Assembly (NCBI RefSeq): GCF_009734405.1
Contig: NZ_CP046453.1
Coordinates: 1,364,001 to 1,428,000, forward strand
DNA: 64,000 nucleotides
Direction of reading: 5' to 3'
Origin: Corynebacterium comes
GTDB taxonomy: Bacteria > Actinomycetota > Actinomycetes > Mycobacteriales > Mycobacteriaceae
In this document: positions 1 to 9,002 of the stretch, piece by piece
Layout of the letters: each line of letters begins with the position of its first letter
How positions within the stretch are numbered: position 1 is the stretch's first letter
Translations under genes and position numbers: made by a program
Notes under the pieces: model-generated
What the model was told of the DNA's origin: nothing
The model's database searches: none
What the model saw: the letters and a program-made list of their open reading frames with translations, nothing else

Positions 1-524
1 TCTACGCGCGTTCCGACGCCGCGCTTCTCGACGCCCTCCTCTCCGCCGGATTCCAGGTGGACCCGACCGGGGGTGTCGCGCCCGCAGGTGAGATCGGGTG
101 GCTCGCGCAGGAGGACGGCCTGGTGCACCTCGGCGCAGCACTGCCACTCGGCGCCCTGAGCTCACGAATGGCGCGGATGCTCGACGTCATCGAGGCACCC
201 GTGACGCTGTGCCGCGACCGGGTGCTGCGCATCGAGGGGCTCAGCGAATCCGTCGCCGAACAGGTCGTGCGTGTGCTGGCGCCCCAGGGTCTGATCTTCG
301 ACGTCAACTCGCCGCTGCGTACCGTGTCCGCGTGTGTGGGCACCGGCCAGTGCGGTCTGGCGCTCTCCGACGTGCGTGGTGACGCCCTGCAGGCAGCTTC
401 CTCCGGCGCCCTCGGCACGGGACACACCCACTTCGTCGGCTGCAGCCACCGGTGCGGCGCCCCGGCGTACCCGCACACCGAGTACCTGGCCACCGGCGAC
501 GGGGAATATGAGGTCAGCGGCTAG
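1..524 (+). CDS. cobG: Precorrin-3B synthase-like protein (CobG), 3' part
   Basis: The gene enters from the left edge (reading frame from base 3) and only about 173 C-terminal residues are seen. They belong to the nitrite/sulfite reductase fold: a Cys-x5-Cys pair (ACVGTGQC) is followed by a Cys-x3-Cys pair (GCSHRC), the usual ligands for a 4Fe-4S cluster coupled to siroheme. The short size of the half and the CGLALSDVRG stretch suit CobG, which contracts precorrin-3A in cobalamin synthesis, better than an assimilatory sulfite reductase. The N-terminus and any neighbouring cob genes lie outside the window, so the exact member of the family is inferred. Confidence 0.72.
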   Translation, partial: YARSDAALLDALLSAGFQVDPTGGVAPAGEIGWLAQEDGLVHLGAALPLGALSSRMARMLDVIEAPVTLCRDRVLRIEGLSESVAEQVVRVLAPQGLIFDVNSPLRTVSACVGTGQCGLALSDVRGDALQAASSGALGTGHTHFVGCSHRCGAPAYPHTEYLATGDGEYEVSG

Positions 525-534
525 GTTTTCGCCC

Positions 535-1266
535 TCAGCGGGGCATGCGGCGCCAGACGGGGCGGGGGACGATCCTCATCACCCAGGCCAGCAGGCGCAG
601 CCGCCCGGGGATCCACAGGGTGGTGCTCCCCCTGCCCGTGCGGATCTCTCTGCTGACTGCGTCGGCGACCTGCGCCGGCGTGACGGACATGGGGGCGGGC
701 TTCATCCCCGCGGTCATGGAACCGATGACGAAACCCGGGCGGGCGGTGATCAGGCGCAGCGGGGAGTGGTGCAGGCGGTCAGCCAGCCCCTGGCAGAAGG
801 CGTCGAGGCCGGCCTTGGTGGAGCCGTAGACGTAGTTGGCACGACGGGCCCGCCAGCCGGCGATCGAGGAGAAGGCGACGATCTCCCCGTGCGGCATCGA
901 GTCCGCCAGCACGGTGAGCATGCTCACCTGGGCGGTGTAGTCGATGGTGGCGATCTCCGCGGCGTGCGTCTCATCCGTCTCCGCGCGGGTCTGGTCGCCG
1001 AGGATGCCGAAGGCGAGGATCGCGGTGGACACTCCACCGGCGAGCTGCTGGGCCTGCCTCACCACCTCCCGGTGGCCGGCCAGGTCGGTCGCCTCGAAGT
1101 CGAGGGTGTGGACGTCCGATGCTCCGGCGGCGCGGAGGCGGGCGGCGACGCCATCAAGCGAGGAGGGCCGACGGGCCGCGAGCACGACCACGCGCCCGGG
1201 GCACAGTCGGGCGGCGAGTTCGCCGCCGATGTCCGAGTGGCCGCCGAGAAGCAGAATGCCGTTCAT
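535..1266 (-). CDS. SDR oxidoreductase, DprE2-like
   Basis: A 243-residue short-chain dehydrogenase. The nucleotide-binding glycine motif GGHSDIG lies at residues 8-14 and the catalytic Ser (133/134), Tyr147 and Lys151 are in place (RRANYVYGSTKAGLD). The RRAN-YVYGSTKAGLD block and the C-terminal IPRP-x-RRxP ending closely resemble decaprenylphosphoryl-2-keto-ribose reductase (DprE2), which makes the arabinose donor of the cell wall. Corynebacteria can carry more than one such paralogue and no DprE1 is adjacent, so the substrate is uncertain. It is read leftward and lies 5 bp beyond the dioxygenase gene, probably in one transcript. Confidence 0.75.
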   Translation of the reverse strand: MNGILLLGGHSDIGGELAARLCPGRVVVLAARRPSSLDGVAARLRAAGASDVHTLDFEATDLAGHREVVRQAQQLAGGVSTAILAFGILGDQTRAETDETHAAEIATIDYTAQVSMLTVLADSMPHGEIVAFSSIAGWRARRANYVYGSTKAGLDAFCQGLADRLHHSPLRLITARPGFVIGSMTAGMKPAPMSVTPAQVADAVSREIRTGRGSTTLWIPGRLRLLAWVMRIVPRPVWRRMPR

Positions 1267-1271
1267 GCCCT

Positions 1272-2060
1272 CTAGGATGCCACCCGGTATCCCGTCATGG
1301 ACAGTGAGCCCATGGTGCGCTGTTCGTTGAACACGTCGACCTCGCCGCCACCGATCGCGGCGCTGACGCCGGCGATGTAGGCCAGGGGCAGGAAGTGGTC
1401 CGGGGTCGGGACGGAGCGGGTGTAGCCCTCGTGGTCGCGGAGCGCCTCCAGACGGTCCGGGTCGGTGAGCATGATGTCGCGTGCCGCCTCATCGAAGGAG
1501 TCGGCCCAGCCGAAACCGGTGTCGCCGGCGTGCCACTGCACCAGGGAGAGGTTGTGGACCACGTTGCCGGAACCGACGATGAGCACGTTGTGGTCGGTGG
1601 CGAGCTTCGCCAGGCGGGAACCCAGGGCGACGTGCTCGTGCAGCGGTTTGGAGGCGTCGATGGACAGCTGCACGACCGGGATCTTCGCCTCCGGGAACAT
1701 GTGCTTGAGCACCGACCAGGTGCCGTGGTCCAGGCCCCAGTCGAGGTCGTTCTGGACCAGGGTCGGCTTGGCGATCTCGCGTACCAGCTCCGCGACCTCC
1801 GGGTCGCCCGGGGCGTTGTACTGGACTGCCGAGAGCTCGGGCGGGAAGCCCCAGAAGTCATGGATGGTGCGCGGGTTGGTCATCGCGGTGACGCCGGTGC
1901 CCTTGGTGTACCAGTGGGCGGAGACCGAGAGGATCGCACGAGGGGCGGTCTGACCGACCTCCTGGCCGAGCCGCGACCAGGTGCGGGTGTAGTCGTTGTC
2001 CTCGATGGCGTTCATGGGGGTGCCATGACCGACGAACAGGGCGTGGGTGGTGCTGCTCAT
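1272..2060 (-). CDS. DODA-type extradiol dioxygenase (YgiD-like)
   Basis: A 262-residue protein of the class III extradiol ring-cleavage / 4,5-DOPA dioxygenase family. It opens with FVGHGTPMNA, has SAHWYT near residue 47, LDHGTWSVLKHMFP in the middle and SGNVVHNL further on; these supply the conserved metal-binding and catalytic histidines of the YgiD group, which uses zinc or ferrous iron. Length is normal for the family (about 260). The physiological aromatic substrate is unknown. It is followed at 5 bp by the SDR gene and preceded at 5 bp by the M24 peptidase, so the three leftward genes probably form one operon. Confidence 0.82.
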   Translation of the reverse strand: MSSTTHALFVGHGTPMNAIEDNDYTRTWSRLGQEVGQTAPRAILSVSAHWYTKGTGVTAMTNPRTIHDFWGFPPELSAVQYNAPGDPEVAELVREIAKPTLVQNDLDWGLDHGTWSVLKHMFPEAKIPVVQLSIDASKPLHEHVALGSRLAKLATDHNVLIVGSGNVVHNLSLVQWHAGDTGFGWADSFDEAARDIMLTDPDRLEALRDHEGYTRSVPTPDHFLPLAYIAGVSAAIGGGEVDVFNEQRTMGSLSMTGYRVAS

Positions 2061-2065
2061 GGGGG

Positions 2066-3181
2066 TTACCTCAGATCTCGTTGGTGACGTGTCAGCAATT
2101 CTACACTGGTATCAGATACAACAGCAATATCCTCCAGTCTCATTCCCCACCGGCCGGGCAGGTAGATACCCGGCTCGATGGAGAAGCACATCCCCGGTTC
2201 CAGGATCAGATCGTTCCCGGCCATGATGTAGGGCTCCTCATGGGTGGACAGCCCGATGCCATGCCCAGTGCGGTGGATGAAGTACTCCCCGTACCCCGCC
2301 TGCGTGATCACCTCACGGGCGGCCTGATCCACCGACTCCGCAGTCACACCCGGGCGGGCCTGAGCCACCGCGGCCGCGTGGGCCCGCTGCAGCACCTCAT
2401 AGGCGGCCACCGCCGCCGGATCCGCGTGCTCCACCCCGCCGACGACGTAGGTGCGTGTCGAGTCCGAGTGGTAGCCCGGTCCCCGGGTGCCGCCGAGATC
2501 GACCACGACGACGTCGCCGAGCCCGAGCACCCGGCCGGAGTGACTGTGATGCGGGTTCGCCCCGTTGGGCCCCGAGCCCACGATGACGAAGTCCACCTGG
2601 TCATGCTCCTTGAGGATCAACGCATGCAGGTCGGCGGCCACCTGCGCCTCCGTCCGACCCACGCGCAACAGCGCGGGCACCCGCTCATGCACCCGGTCGA
2701 TGGCGGTGGCCGCCCGGTACAGCTGCTCGACCTCCGCGAGATCCTTGCGCATGAACAGCTCCTTGAGCGTGGTCGCCGCCGCCACCGTCTCCCGCCCCGC
2801 CAGCTTCCGCTGCAGGTCGAGCACATGCAGCGTGGTCAGCGAGGAACCCAGCGCCACCGGACCTGTCTCCCCCAGCGCAGCCACGGCCAGTGCGTGCGCG
2901 TCCTGGCCGTCTGTCCACCCGCGGACCTCGACGTCCAGCCGGGGTACCGCCGACCGCGCGACGTCACCGGCATCCGTCGCCGGCACCACGAACACCGGAG
3001 TGCCCTCGGCGGGTACGACCAGGGCGGTGAACCGTTCATGCGAGCTCACCCAGGAACCTGTCAGGTACGCCAGTTCCGGGCCCGTCCCGATGATCAGCCC
3101 CGCCAGCCCCCGGACCCGGCACAGGCGGGCCGCCTTGACGAGGCGATCTGCGTACACGGTGGAATCGAAGAGTTCAGCCAT
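2066..3181 (-). CDS. Xaa-Pro aminopeptidase, M24B family
   Basis: A 371-residue metallopeptidase that removes N-terminal residues preceding proline, acting in the cytoplasm. The N-terminal creatinase-like domain is followed by the pita-bread catalytic domain with metal ligands in order: VVVDLGG, DSTRTY, HRTGHGIGL, FSIEPGIY and MRLED. The ATG at 3181 is chosen over in-frame ATGs at 3190 and 3202 because a TAGGAT -10 element ends 7 nt before it, predicting a leaderless mRNA; the longer starts would overlap that promoter. It diverges from the protease at 3217 across a 35-bp gap. Confidence 0.88.
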   Translation of the reverse strand: MAELFDSTVYADRLVKAARLCRVRGLAGLIIGTGPELAYLTGSWVSSHERFTALVVPAEGTPVFVVPATDAGDVARSAVPRLDVEVRGWTDGQDAHALAVAALGETGPVALGSSLTTLHVLDLQRKLAGRETVAAATTLKELFMRKDLAEVEQLYRAATAIDRVHERVPALLRVGRTEAQVAADLHALILKEHDQVDFVIVGSGPNGANPHHSHSGRVLGLGDVVVVDLGGTRGPGYHSDSTRTYVVGGVEHADPAAVAAYEVLQRAHAAAVAQARPGVTAESVDQAAREVITQAGYGEYFIHRTGHGIGLSTHEEPYIMAGNDLILEPGMCFSIEPGIYLPGRWGMRLEDIAVVSDTSVELLTRHQRDLR

Positions 3182-3188
3182 GCCACCC

Positions 3189-3194
3189 ATCCTA
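3189..3194 (-). promoter_or_regulatory. -10 element of the M24B peptidase, leaderless
   Basis: TAGGAT on the minus strand ends 7 nt before the ATG at 3181, so transcription should begin at or next to the start codon. It supports the 3181 start. Confidence 0.55.
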
Positions 3195-3202
3195 AGCATC
3201 AC

Positions 3203-3208
3203 TACCCT
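3203..3208 (+). promoter_or_regulatory. -10 element of the serine protease, leaderless
   Basis: TACCCT ends 8 nt before the GTG at 3217. It lies 8 bp from the oppositely oriented -10 of the M24B gene. Confidence 0.5.
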
Positions 3209-3216
3209 GGGGCGAT

Positions 3217-3828
3217 GTGTCCTCCTCCATCACCATCCGCCTGAAGTCCGGCCGTTCCTACTGCTCCGGCGTACTGATCAGCCCGGACCTCGACGCCGCC
3301 GCCGACGCCCGCACCGACCTGGTGCTCAGCTGCGCCCACTTCCTGCGCGAACGCACCGGGCCGATCTCGGCCAGCGGCGCCTTCTTCCCCGCCCGGGTCC
3401 TCGGCGCGGTGCGCATCCCGCGCACCGACCTCGCGGTCCTGCGCCTGGACACCCCGTCACCGCCGAAGGATCTCCTCCGCGTATCGACGTCCCCCGCCCC
3501 CTGGCTCGCCCCCACCGTCACCGAGGGTTTCGGCGGCAACCTCCGCCGCCCTGCGCAGCGGTTGGGCCGGGTGGTCGCACGATCCCCGATCGCCATGGGA
3601 CGCAACCTGCGCACCTTCGTCACCTCCGCAGCGATCCTCTACAACAACCCGAAGGCGATCAAGGGAGACTCCGGTGGCCCCGTGATCGTCAACGGGGAGA
3701 TCGTCGCGGTCCAGTCCATGGTCACCGACCCCCTCGGCGTGAACACCGGCATCGCCACCGTGGCGCAGGTCGCCCCGCACCGCCGCGCCATCGCCGCAGC
3801 GGTGGCAGCGCTGCAGCAGGCGTACTGA
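3217..3828 (+). CDS. Trypsin-like serine protease
   Basis: A 203-residue S1-type protease core. The catalytic triad is visible as His in SCAHFL (about residue 38), Asp in TDLAVLRL (about residue 71) and Ser in GDSGGPVIVNG (about residue 150). No signal peptide or transmembrane segment is seen, so it looks cytoplasmic or exported by another route. The GTG at 3217 is preferred: the ATG two bases upstream is in another frame that stops early, and a -10 element sits 8 nt before the GTG. Its stop codon directly abuts the stop of helY on the other strand. Target proteins are unknown. Confidence 0.8.
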   Translation: MSSSITIRLKSGRSYCSGVLISPDLDAAADARTDLVLSCAHFLRERTGPISASGAFFPARVLGAVRIPRTDLAVLRLDTPSPPKDLLRVSTSPAPWLAPTVTEGFGGNLRRPAQRLGRVVARSPIAMGRNLRTFVTSAAILYNNPKAIKGDSGGPVIVNGEIVAVQSMVTDPLGVNTGIATVAQVAPHRRAIAAAVAALQQAY

Positions 3829-6621
3829 CTAGTAGCCGATCGCCACGACCCCCCGGCGGATCGCGTTGATCGCGCGCCGGGCGTTGGCCTGCACGTCGGC
3901 GGTGTAGGCGGTCTTGGCCACCTGGTCGAGAAGGTCGATCACCTGACGGCACCAACGGACGAAGTCGCCCGGGGTCATCTCGGCGCCTGAATCGGCCGCG
4001 GCGGCCAGACAATAACCGAGCGGGGCGCCGGCCGCCCACTGGTGCATGGCCAGAGCGAAACCGGCCTCCGGCTCCCGGGTCATGGGCAGATTGTGGCGTT
4101 TCTCGTCGGCCGCCAGCTCAGACCAGACACGCATGGTGGCGTCGATCGCCGCGGCCATCCGGTCGGTGGGGGCGTTGGGTTCCCCCCCGGTGTACTTGCG
4201 GTTCTCGAAGGTGCACAGCGACACCGTGCCAGCCAGCTCCGCCGGGTCCAGCTCATTCCAGATGCCGCGGCGCAGACACTGGGCCACCAGCAGATCGGAG
4301 CCGATGTGGATCTGGGACAGCAGCTCGCCCTCGGGAGTGAGAACCGGAACCCGGTCCGGTCCGGTGCCCTCGAACTCGACGTAGTACATCTCCGACAGCA
4401 GCGCGATGATGCGCTCGAAGTGCCTGCCGAGGGTGTCGGTGGCCTTCTCGATGCGGGAGTTCAGACGGTCCAGCTCACGCTCTCGACGCGCCAGCTTCTC
4501 CCCCACCCGGGCCAGCTGCTCCCGGTCGGTGGGCGGCCAGGTGTGCACCGGGTGTGCGCGCAGGGCGGAACGCAGTTCGATGACCTTGGCGGAGTCACGC
4601 ACCCGGGCTGCTTCGCGTATCTTCTTCGGGCGGCCGAAGCTGTGGCGCCGGAACTGGTCGACGACGTACCTGGTGTTCCTGCGCGGTTCCTTGGTCACAT
4701 TGCGGGGCAGGCGCATGTGGCCGAGGGTGATGGGCGGGTTGGCGAACGACGAGGCGTCGATACGCCCGGACCAGCCCTGTTCCGTGGTCACCCACGGACG
4801 AGGATCGGAGGTCTGGTTCGCCGGGGTGACCACCACCGCCAGCACCGGGTGCTTGCGCCCCGGAATGGCGATGACGTCGCCCACCTGCAGCCTGCCCAGG
4901 AGCGTCACGGTCTCCTGCTGCCGCTGCTCCAGGGAGTAGACACGGGCGGCCTTCTCCTCGTCGCTGAGTTCACGGCGCAGGCGCATGTAGTCCATGAGCA
5001 GGACGGTCGGATCCTCGCCGTCGCGGGCGGGTGGGGCGAAGGAGGCGATGGTGTCGGCGAGCTGGGAGCGCAGCTCACGGACCCGGTGTTCGGCGCGCTC
5101 GATCTCGCGGACGTCATCGACGACGGACCCGTCGGCCTGGTACTGGGCGAAGGACTTCTCCAGCAGGCGCAGCGAGGGCTCGAATCCGATCATGTTGAGC
5201 AGGTTGACGGCCATGTTGTAGCCGGGGGCGAACGTGGAGATCAACGGGTACGTGCGTGTCGACGCCAGCCCCGCCACCGCCTTCGGGTCCATGGCCGGTG
5301 ACCACTGCACCACCGCGTGTCCGATGACGTCGATGCCGCGACGTCCTGCCCTGCCCGTGAGCTGGGTGTACTGGCCAGGGGTGAGGTCGACGTGACTCTC
5401 ACCGTCGAACTTGACCAGTTTCTCCAGCACCACGCTGCGTGCAGGCATGTTGATGCCCAACGCGAGCGTCTCGGTGGCGAACACCGCACGCAGCAGTCCC
5501 TGGACGAAGAGCTTCTCCACGATGTGGCGGAACGCGGGCAGCATGCCCGCATGGTGGGCGGCGAAACCGCGCTTGAGGGCCGTCTTCCACTGGGAGAACT
5601 GCAGCACCTCGAGGTCCTCCAGGGGGATGCCCTCGACGCCTTCGTTGATGATCTGCTCGATGCGCTCCGACTCCTCCGGGCTGGTCAGGACCAGATTGGA
5701 GCGCACGCACTGGAAGAGCGCACCGTCACAGCCCGCCCGGGAGAAGATGAAGGTGATCGCAGGCAGCATCTTCATGCTCTGCAACACCCGGATGACATCG
5801 GGACGCCCCACCGGACGCTGACGATCCTCCGGGCGTTTGACGCCCGCCCGGCGGCCCTCCGCACGCGCGCGGAAACCGTGACCGGACTCCCAGTCGGAGC
5901 GACCCTCCTCCGCCTGGGCGGACTCCATCCGCTCGATGCGCTCCTCCAGCTCGCGGTTGACCTGGCCGCCGGTGCCGGGTTCAAACAGCGGGTAGATCTT
6001 CCGGCCGACCATCATCCACTGCTCCAGCGGAACCGGGCGAAGGTCGGTGACCACCACGGTGGTGTCGCCGCGGACGGTGGACAGCCAGTCACCGAACTCC
6101 TCCGAGTTGGAGACGGTCGCGGACAGGCCGATGATGTTCACCCGTTCGTCGAGGTTGAGGATGACCTCCTCCCACACGGCGCCGCGTTCCCGGTCCGCGA
6201 GGTAGTGGATCTCATCCATCACCACGTGGCTCAGACGGTCGAGCGTCGGGGAGGCGGCGTAGATCATGTTGCGCAGCACCTCGGTCGTCATGACGACGAT
6301 CTCGGCGTTGCTGTTGATCGACACGTCTCCGGTGAGCAGACCGACCACGTCTTCACCGTGGGCCTTGACCAGGTCGTGGTACTTCTGGTTGCTCAGCGCC
6401 TTGATCGGTGTGGTGTAGAAGCACTTCGTCCCCCGCGACAGTGCCAGCGACACCGCGAACTCTCCGACGATGGTCTTGCCGGCACCCGTCGGGGCACACA
6501 CCAGCACACCATGCCCCTCCTCCACCGCCTGACACCCCTGGAGCTGGAAGTCATCCAGCGGGAAGCTCAGGCGGGCGGTGAACTCCGCGAGGTGACTCAC
6601 ATGACTGTCGTTGACGTCCAT
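3829..6621 (-). CDS. helY: DEAD/DEAH-box RNA helicase HelY (Ski2/Mtr4-like)
   Basis: A 930-residue superfamily 2 helicase of the Ski2/Mtr4 type. Walker A APTGAGKT is at residues 43-50, followed by TTPIKALSNQK (motif Ia), the DEIH box, the SAT motif (GLSATVSNS) and QLTGRAGRRGID (motif VI); a long C-terminal winged-helix/arch region follows. It probably unwinds structured RNA with ATP. The start at 6621 avoids a 28-residue extension that would overlap tatC, and a TAACCT element 7 nt upstream supports it. Position directly after tatC matches mycobacterial and corynebacterial order. It meets the protease gene tail to tail with no spacer. Confidence 0.92.
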   Translation of the reverse strand: MDVNDSHVSHLAEFTARLSFPLDDFQLQGCQAVEEGHGVLVCAPTGAGKTIVGEFAVSLALSRGTKCFYTTPIKALSNQKYHDLVKAHGEDVVGLLTGDVSINSNAEIVVMTTEVLRNMIYAASPTLDRLSHVVMDEIHYLADRERGAVWEEVILNLDERVNIIGLSATVSNSEEFGDWLSTVRGDTTVVVTDLRPVPLEQWMMVGRKIYPLFEPGTGGQVNRELEERIERMESAQAEEGRSDWESGHGFRARAEGRRAGVKRPEDRQRPVGRPDVIRVLQSMKMLPAITFIFSRAGCDGALFQCVRSNLVLTSPEESERIEQIINEGVEGIPLEDLEVLQFSQWKTALKRGFAAHHAGMLPAFRHIVEKLFVQGLLRAVFATETLALGINMPARSVVLEKLVKFDGESHVDLTPGQYTQLTGRAGRRGIDVIGHAVVQWSPAMDPKAVAGLASTRTYPLISTFAPGYNMAVNLLNMIGFEPSLRLLEKSFAQYQADGSVVDDVREIERAEHRVRELRSQLADTIASFAPPARDGEDPTVLLMDYMRLRRELSDEEKAARVYSLEQRQQETVTLLGRLQVGDVIAIPGRKHPVLAVVVTPANQTSDPRPWVTTEQGWSGRIDASSFANPPITLGHMRLPRNVTKEPRRNTRYVVDQFRRHSFGRPKKIREAARVRDSAKVIELRSALRAHPVHTWPPTDREQLARVGEKLARRERELDRLNSRIEKATDTLGRHFERIIALLSEMYYVEFEGTGPDRVPVLTPEGELLSQIHIGSDLLVAQCLRRGIWNELDPAELAGTVSLCTFENRKYTGGEPNAPTDRMAAAIDATMRVWSELAADEKRHNLPMTREPEAGFALAMHQWAAGAPLGYCLAAAADSGAEMTPGDFVRWCRQVIDLLDQVAKTAYTADVQANARRAINAIRRGVVAIGY

Positions 6622-6628
6622 GGCACCC

Positions 6629-6634
6629 AGGTTA
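6629..6634 (-). promoter_or_regulatory. -10 element of helY, leaderless
   Basis: TAACCT ends 7 nt before the ATG at 6621, giving helY its own leaderless promoter in the 46-bp gap after tatC. Confidence 0.5.
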
Positions 6635-6667
6635 CTGAAAGAGAAGGTCTCCTGAGCGCGGGAATTC

Positions 6668-7657
6668 TCAGAGCACGTCGTCGAAGTCGCCGTACGATCC
6701 GCCACCGGCCGGACGGGAGGGCTCCACGGGGGCCGGGGCGCTCACCGGAGCCGGGGCGTCGACGCCACCGGGGCCGGTGCTCAGGGGGGAGGCGGCGTCG
6801 TCGTTGAGGTCCATCCACTCGGGACGCCTGCGCTGGCGACGCTTGTCGTTCCAGCGGACGAACTGCATCGCCATCTCCACCAGAATGGTCAGGGCGAGGG
6901 CGAGGATCACCATGGAGAAAGGATCCTGGCCCGGCGTCATGAACGCGGCGAAGAGGAACAGCGAGAGGATGATCACGCGCCGCTTGTCCTTGATCGTCTC
7001 GTACTCGAGGATGCCCACGATGTTGAGCATCACGATGATCAGGGGCACCTCGAAGCTCACGCCGAAGATGAGCAGGAGCGCGAGCAGGAAGTTGTAGTAA
7101 CGCTCACCGGTGAGAGCCGCCACCTGGGTCTCGTCACCGACGGTGAGCAGGAAATCCAGGCCGTAGTGCACGACGAAGTAGGCCAGCACCGCGCCGGCGC
7201 TGAAGAGCAGCACAGCGAGGGTGACGAAGGTGAAGGTGCCGCGACGTTCCTTCTTGTGCAGGCCCGGGACGATGAAGGCCCAGATCTGGTACAGCCACAC
7301 CGGGGATGAGAGCACCAGGCCGGCCAGGGCACCCACCTTGAGGCGGAGCATGAACATCTCGAAGGGGCCCGTCGCCAGCAGGCGGCACTCGCCGTCGGCC
7401 GTGAAATCGGCGCGGTTCTCCGGCGGGAGCGCACAGTAGGGGCCACGCAGAATCTCACCCAGCGGGCTGAGCCCGAGGGGACTGTACTGATACCACATGA
7501 AACCCAGCACTGTGCCCACGAGCAGGGCGGCCAGGGAGATGATCACGCGGCGGCGCAGTTCCTGGAGGTGTTCGACCAGCGACATTTCGCCGGTCGACGG
7601 GCTCTTCCTCTTCCTCAGGCGCGGGCGCTGCCGGGTGACGTCACCGGACTGGGACAT
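6668..7657 (-). CDS. tatC: Twin-arginine translocase subunit TatC
   Basis: A 329-residue integral membrane protein with six predicted helices, the receptor subunit of the Tat system for folded proteins. The family landmark SLVEHLQELRRR begins near residue 26, followed by the first helix; PVWLYQIWAFIVPGLHKKER and the FGVSFEVPL segment are typical TatC loops. It has a basic N-terminal extension and a long Pro/Ala-rich cytoplasmic tail of about 60 residues, as often seen in actinobacteria. It lies 18 bp after tatA, forming tatAC; tatB is not here and is usually elsewhere in this group. Confidence 0.96.
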   Translation of the reverse strand: MSQSGDVTRQRPRLRKRKSPSTGEMSLVEHLQELRRRVIISLAALLVGTVLGFMWYQYSPLGLSPLGEILRGPYCALPPENRADFTADGECRLLATGPFEMFMLRLKVGALAGLVLSSPVWLYQIWAFIVPGLHKKERRGTFTFVTLAVLLFSAGAVLAYFVVHYGLDFLLTVGDETQVAALTGERYYNFLLALLLIFGVSFEVPLIIVMLNIVGILEYETIKDKRRVIILSLFLFAAFMTPGQDPFSMVILALALTILVEMAMQFVRWNDKRRQRRRPEWMDLNDDAASPLSTGPGGVDAPAPVSAPAPVEPSRPAGGGSYGDFDDVL

Positions 7658-7675
7658 TGTCGACGTGACCCCGGT

Positions 7676-7972
7676 CTACTGCTGGTTCGGCTGGTTCGGG
7701 TACTGCTGGCCCTGCTGCGGCTGACCCGCCTGCGGGTTCGGCTGGTTCTGGGGCTGATCCCAGTAGTCCTGCTGAGGAGCGGCGATCTGGCCCGGCTGGG
7801 GCTGCTGCCCCGGCTGCGGCTGATCGTCGTTGCTCATCTCCTTGACCTCTGACTTGAAGATGCGCATCGACCGTCCGAGGGAGCGCGCCGCATCGGGAAG
7901 CTTCTTCGCGCCGAACAGCAGAATCAGCACGACGACAAGGATGATGAGCTCGGTGGGACCGATGTTGGGCAT
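7676..7972 (-). CDS. tatA: Twin-arginine translocase subunit TatA
   Basis: A 98-residue protein with one N-terminal membrane helix ([19 protein letters not shown], preceded by the short periplasmic MPNIGPT), the FGxKKLP hinge, and an amphipathic helix ([16 protein letters not shown]). It oligomerises to make the Tat pore. The C-terminal half is a Gln/Pro/Asn-rich tail with repeated QPQPGQ units and probably disordered. A Shine-Dalgarno-like AAAGGCTCT precedes the ATG, so this gene looks leadered, unlike many in the window. Confidence 0.95.
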   Translation of the reverse strand: MPNIGPTELIILVVVLILLFGAKKLPDAARSLGRSMRIFKSEVKEMSNDDQPQPGQQPQPGQIAAPQQDYWDQPQNQPNPQAGQPQQGQQYPNQPNQQ

Positions 7973-8024
7973 GAGAGCCTTTCAGTGGAAATCAGGGCGG
8001 ACAGGGCCACGGTAACACTTCGCA

Positions 8025-9002
8025 TTACCGGTCTGGCGCATCATCATACGCGGTCAGGGCGGATGCCGCTGAGTGATCTATCTCCCCCACCAACTCCGGC
8101 GGGCCGACCACCCTGAGCCGGTCGGACTGGCCCAGGGCGAAGCGGATCAGCCACTCCTTCGATCCCACCGGCATCCTGGCACGGACCCAGCCCTCGTCCG
8201 TGACCTCGCCGAGGGTGACAGGGAAATAGTCCGCGAGCCACGTGTGGTCCGGATGCAGGAGAAGGTCGGCCTGTTCCGCGATCATCCGGTAACCGAAGGG
8301 ATCGTCGGAGTCGAAGGGCAGCTTCTCCAGATGCGGCGTGGCGGGATCGTCGAGGATCATGACCCCCCGCATCCGGTCACCCCGGAAGTTCTTGTGCTGC
8401 CCGGATTCCTCCTCCCAGGCGGTCAGGTAGGTTTCGCCGCCGGTGACGAAGATCCGGGCGGGATGGACGACGCGGACGCTGGCGCTGTCCGAGGCGAAAG
8501 ACCGGTAGGTGAAGCTCACCTTCCGTCCGGTCTCCATCGCCTCGCGGAGGATCTCCTGCGAGCTCCGCTCCGCTGGGTCGTCCGCGGCGATGGAGTCGAA
8601 GATGGCCACGGCCTCGGGCCCCAGGAGACCGCGGAGCTTGGCGGCCGCGGAGATCACCGCCTCCCGGTCGGTGAGCCCCGGGGTGGCCTCCAGGGACTCG
8701 AGCGTGAGAAGCAGCGCCCCGGCTTCCGTGGGCGTCAGCCGCAGCGGCATGTCCATGCCCTGCGAATTGGCGATCTGCACCCGCTGATAGGACGCGGTCA
8801 GGTCGACCAGCTCCTCCGGCCAGGTGCCGATACCGCAGCAGGCCAGTCGACCGAGTTCGTCGATGAGTTCGGCCGGGTCCCGGCCGAGGTCCTTGGCCGC
8901 CTCCAGCACGCTGCGTTCGGGGTGCGCCTGGAAGTACGGGATGAGGTTGAGCGCCCGGACGAGGGTGTCCAGCTTCCCGGGGGAATCGGTGGTCCGGGCC
9001 AT
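8025..9002 (-). CDS. pafC: WYL-domain transcriptional regulator PafC
   Basis: A 325-residue regulator with an N-terminal winged-helix-type domain and WYL and C-terminal domains. With PafB it forms the PafBC activator of the DNA-damage response in actinobacteria. The start at 9002 is set by the adjacent gene: pafB ends in TGA and pafC begins in ATG sharing one base (TGATG), the usual mark of translational coupling. Longer in-frame extensions lie inside pafB. Despite its name and neighbourhood, the family is not required for pupylation chemistry. Confidence 0.9.
   Translation of the reverse strand: MARTTDSPGKLDTLVRALNLIPYFQAHPERSVLEAAKDLGRDPAELIDELGRLACCGIGTWPEELVDLTASYQRVQIANSQGMDMPLRLTPTEAGALLLTLESLEATPGLTDREAVISAAAKLRGLLGPEAVAIFDSIAADDPAERSSQEILREAMETGRKVSFTYRSFASDSASVRVVHPARIFVTGGETYLTAWEEESGQHKNFRGDRMRGVMILDDPATPHLEKLPFDSDDPFGYRMIAEQADLLLHPDHTWLADYFPVTLGEVTDEGWVRARMPVGSKEWLIRFALGQSDRLRVVGPPELVGEIDHSAASALTAYDDAPDR

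Noticed and set aside
3215..3244. ATG at 3215 as protease start
   Set aside because: It is out of frame with the triad-bearing protein and stops after a few codons; GTG at 3217 fits the -10 spacing.
2081..3244. Long plus-strand frames opposite the M24 peptidase
   Set aside because: Arg/His-rich sequence without domains; shadow of the real gene on the other strand.
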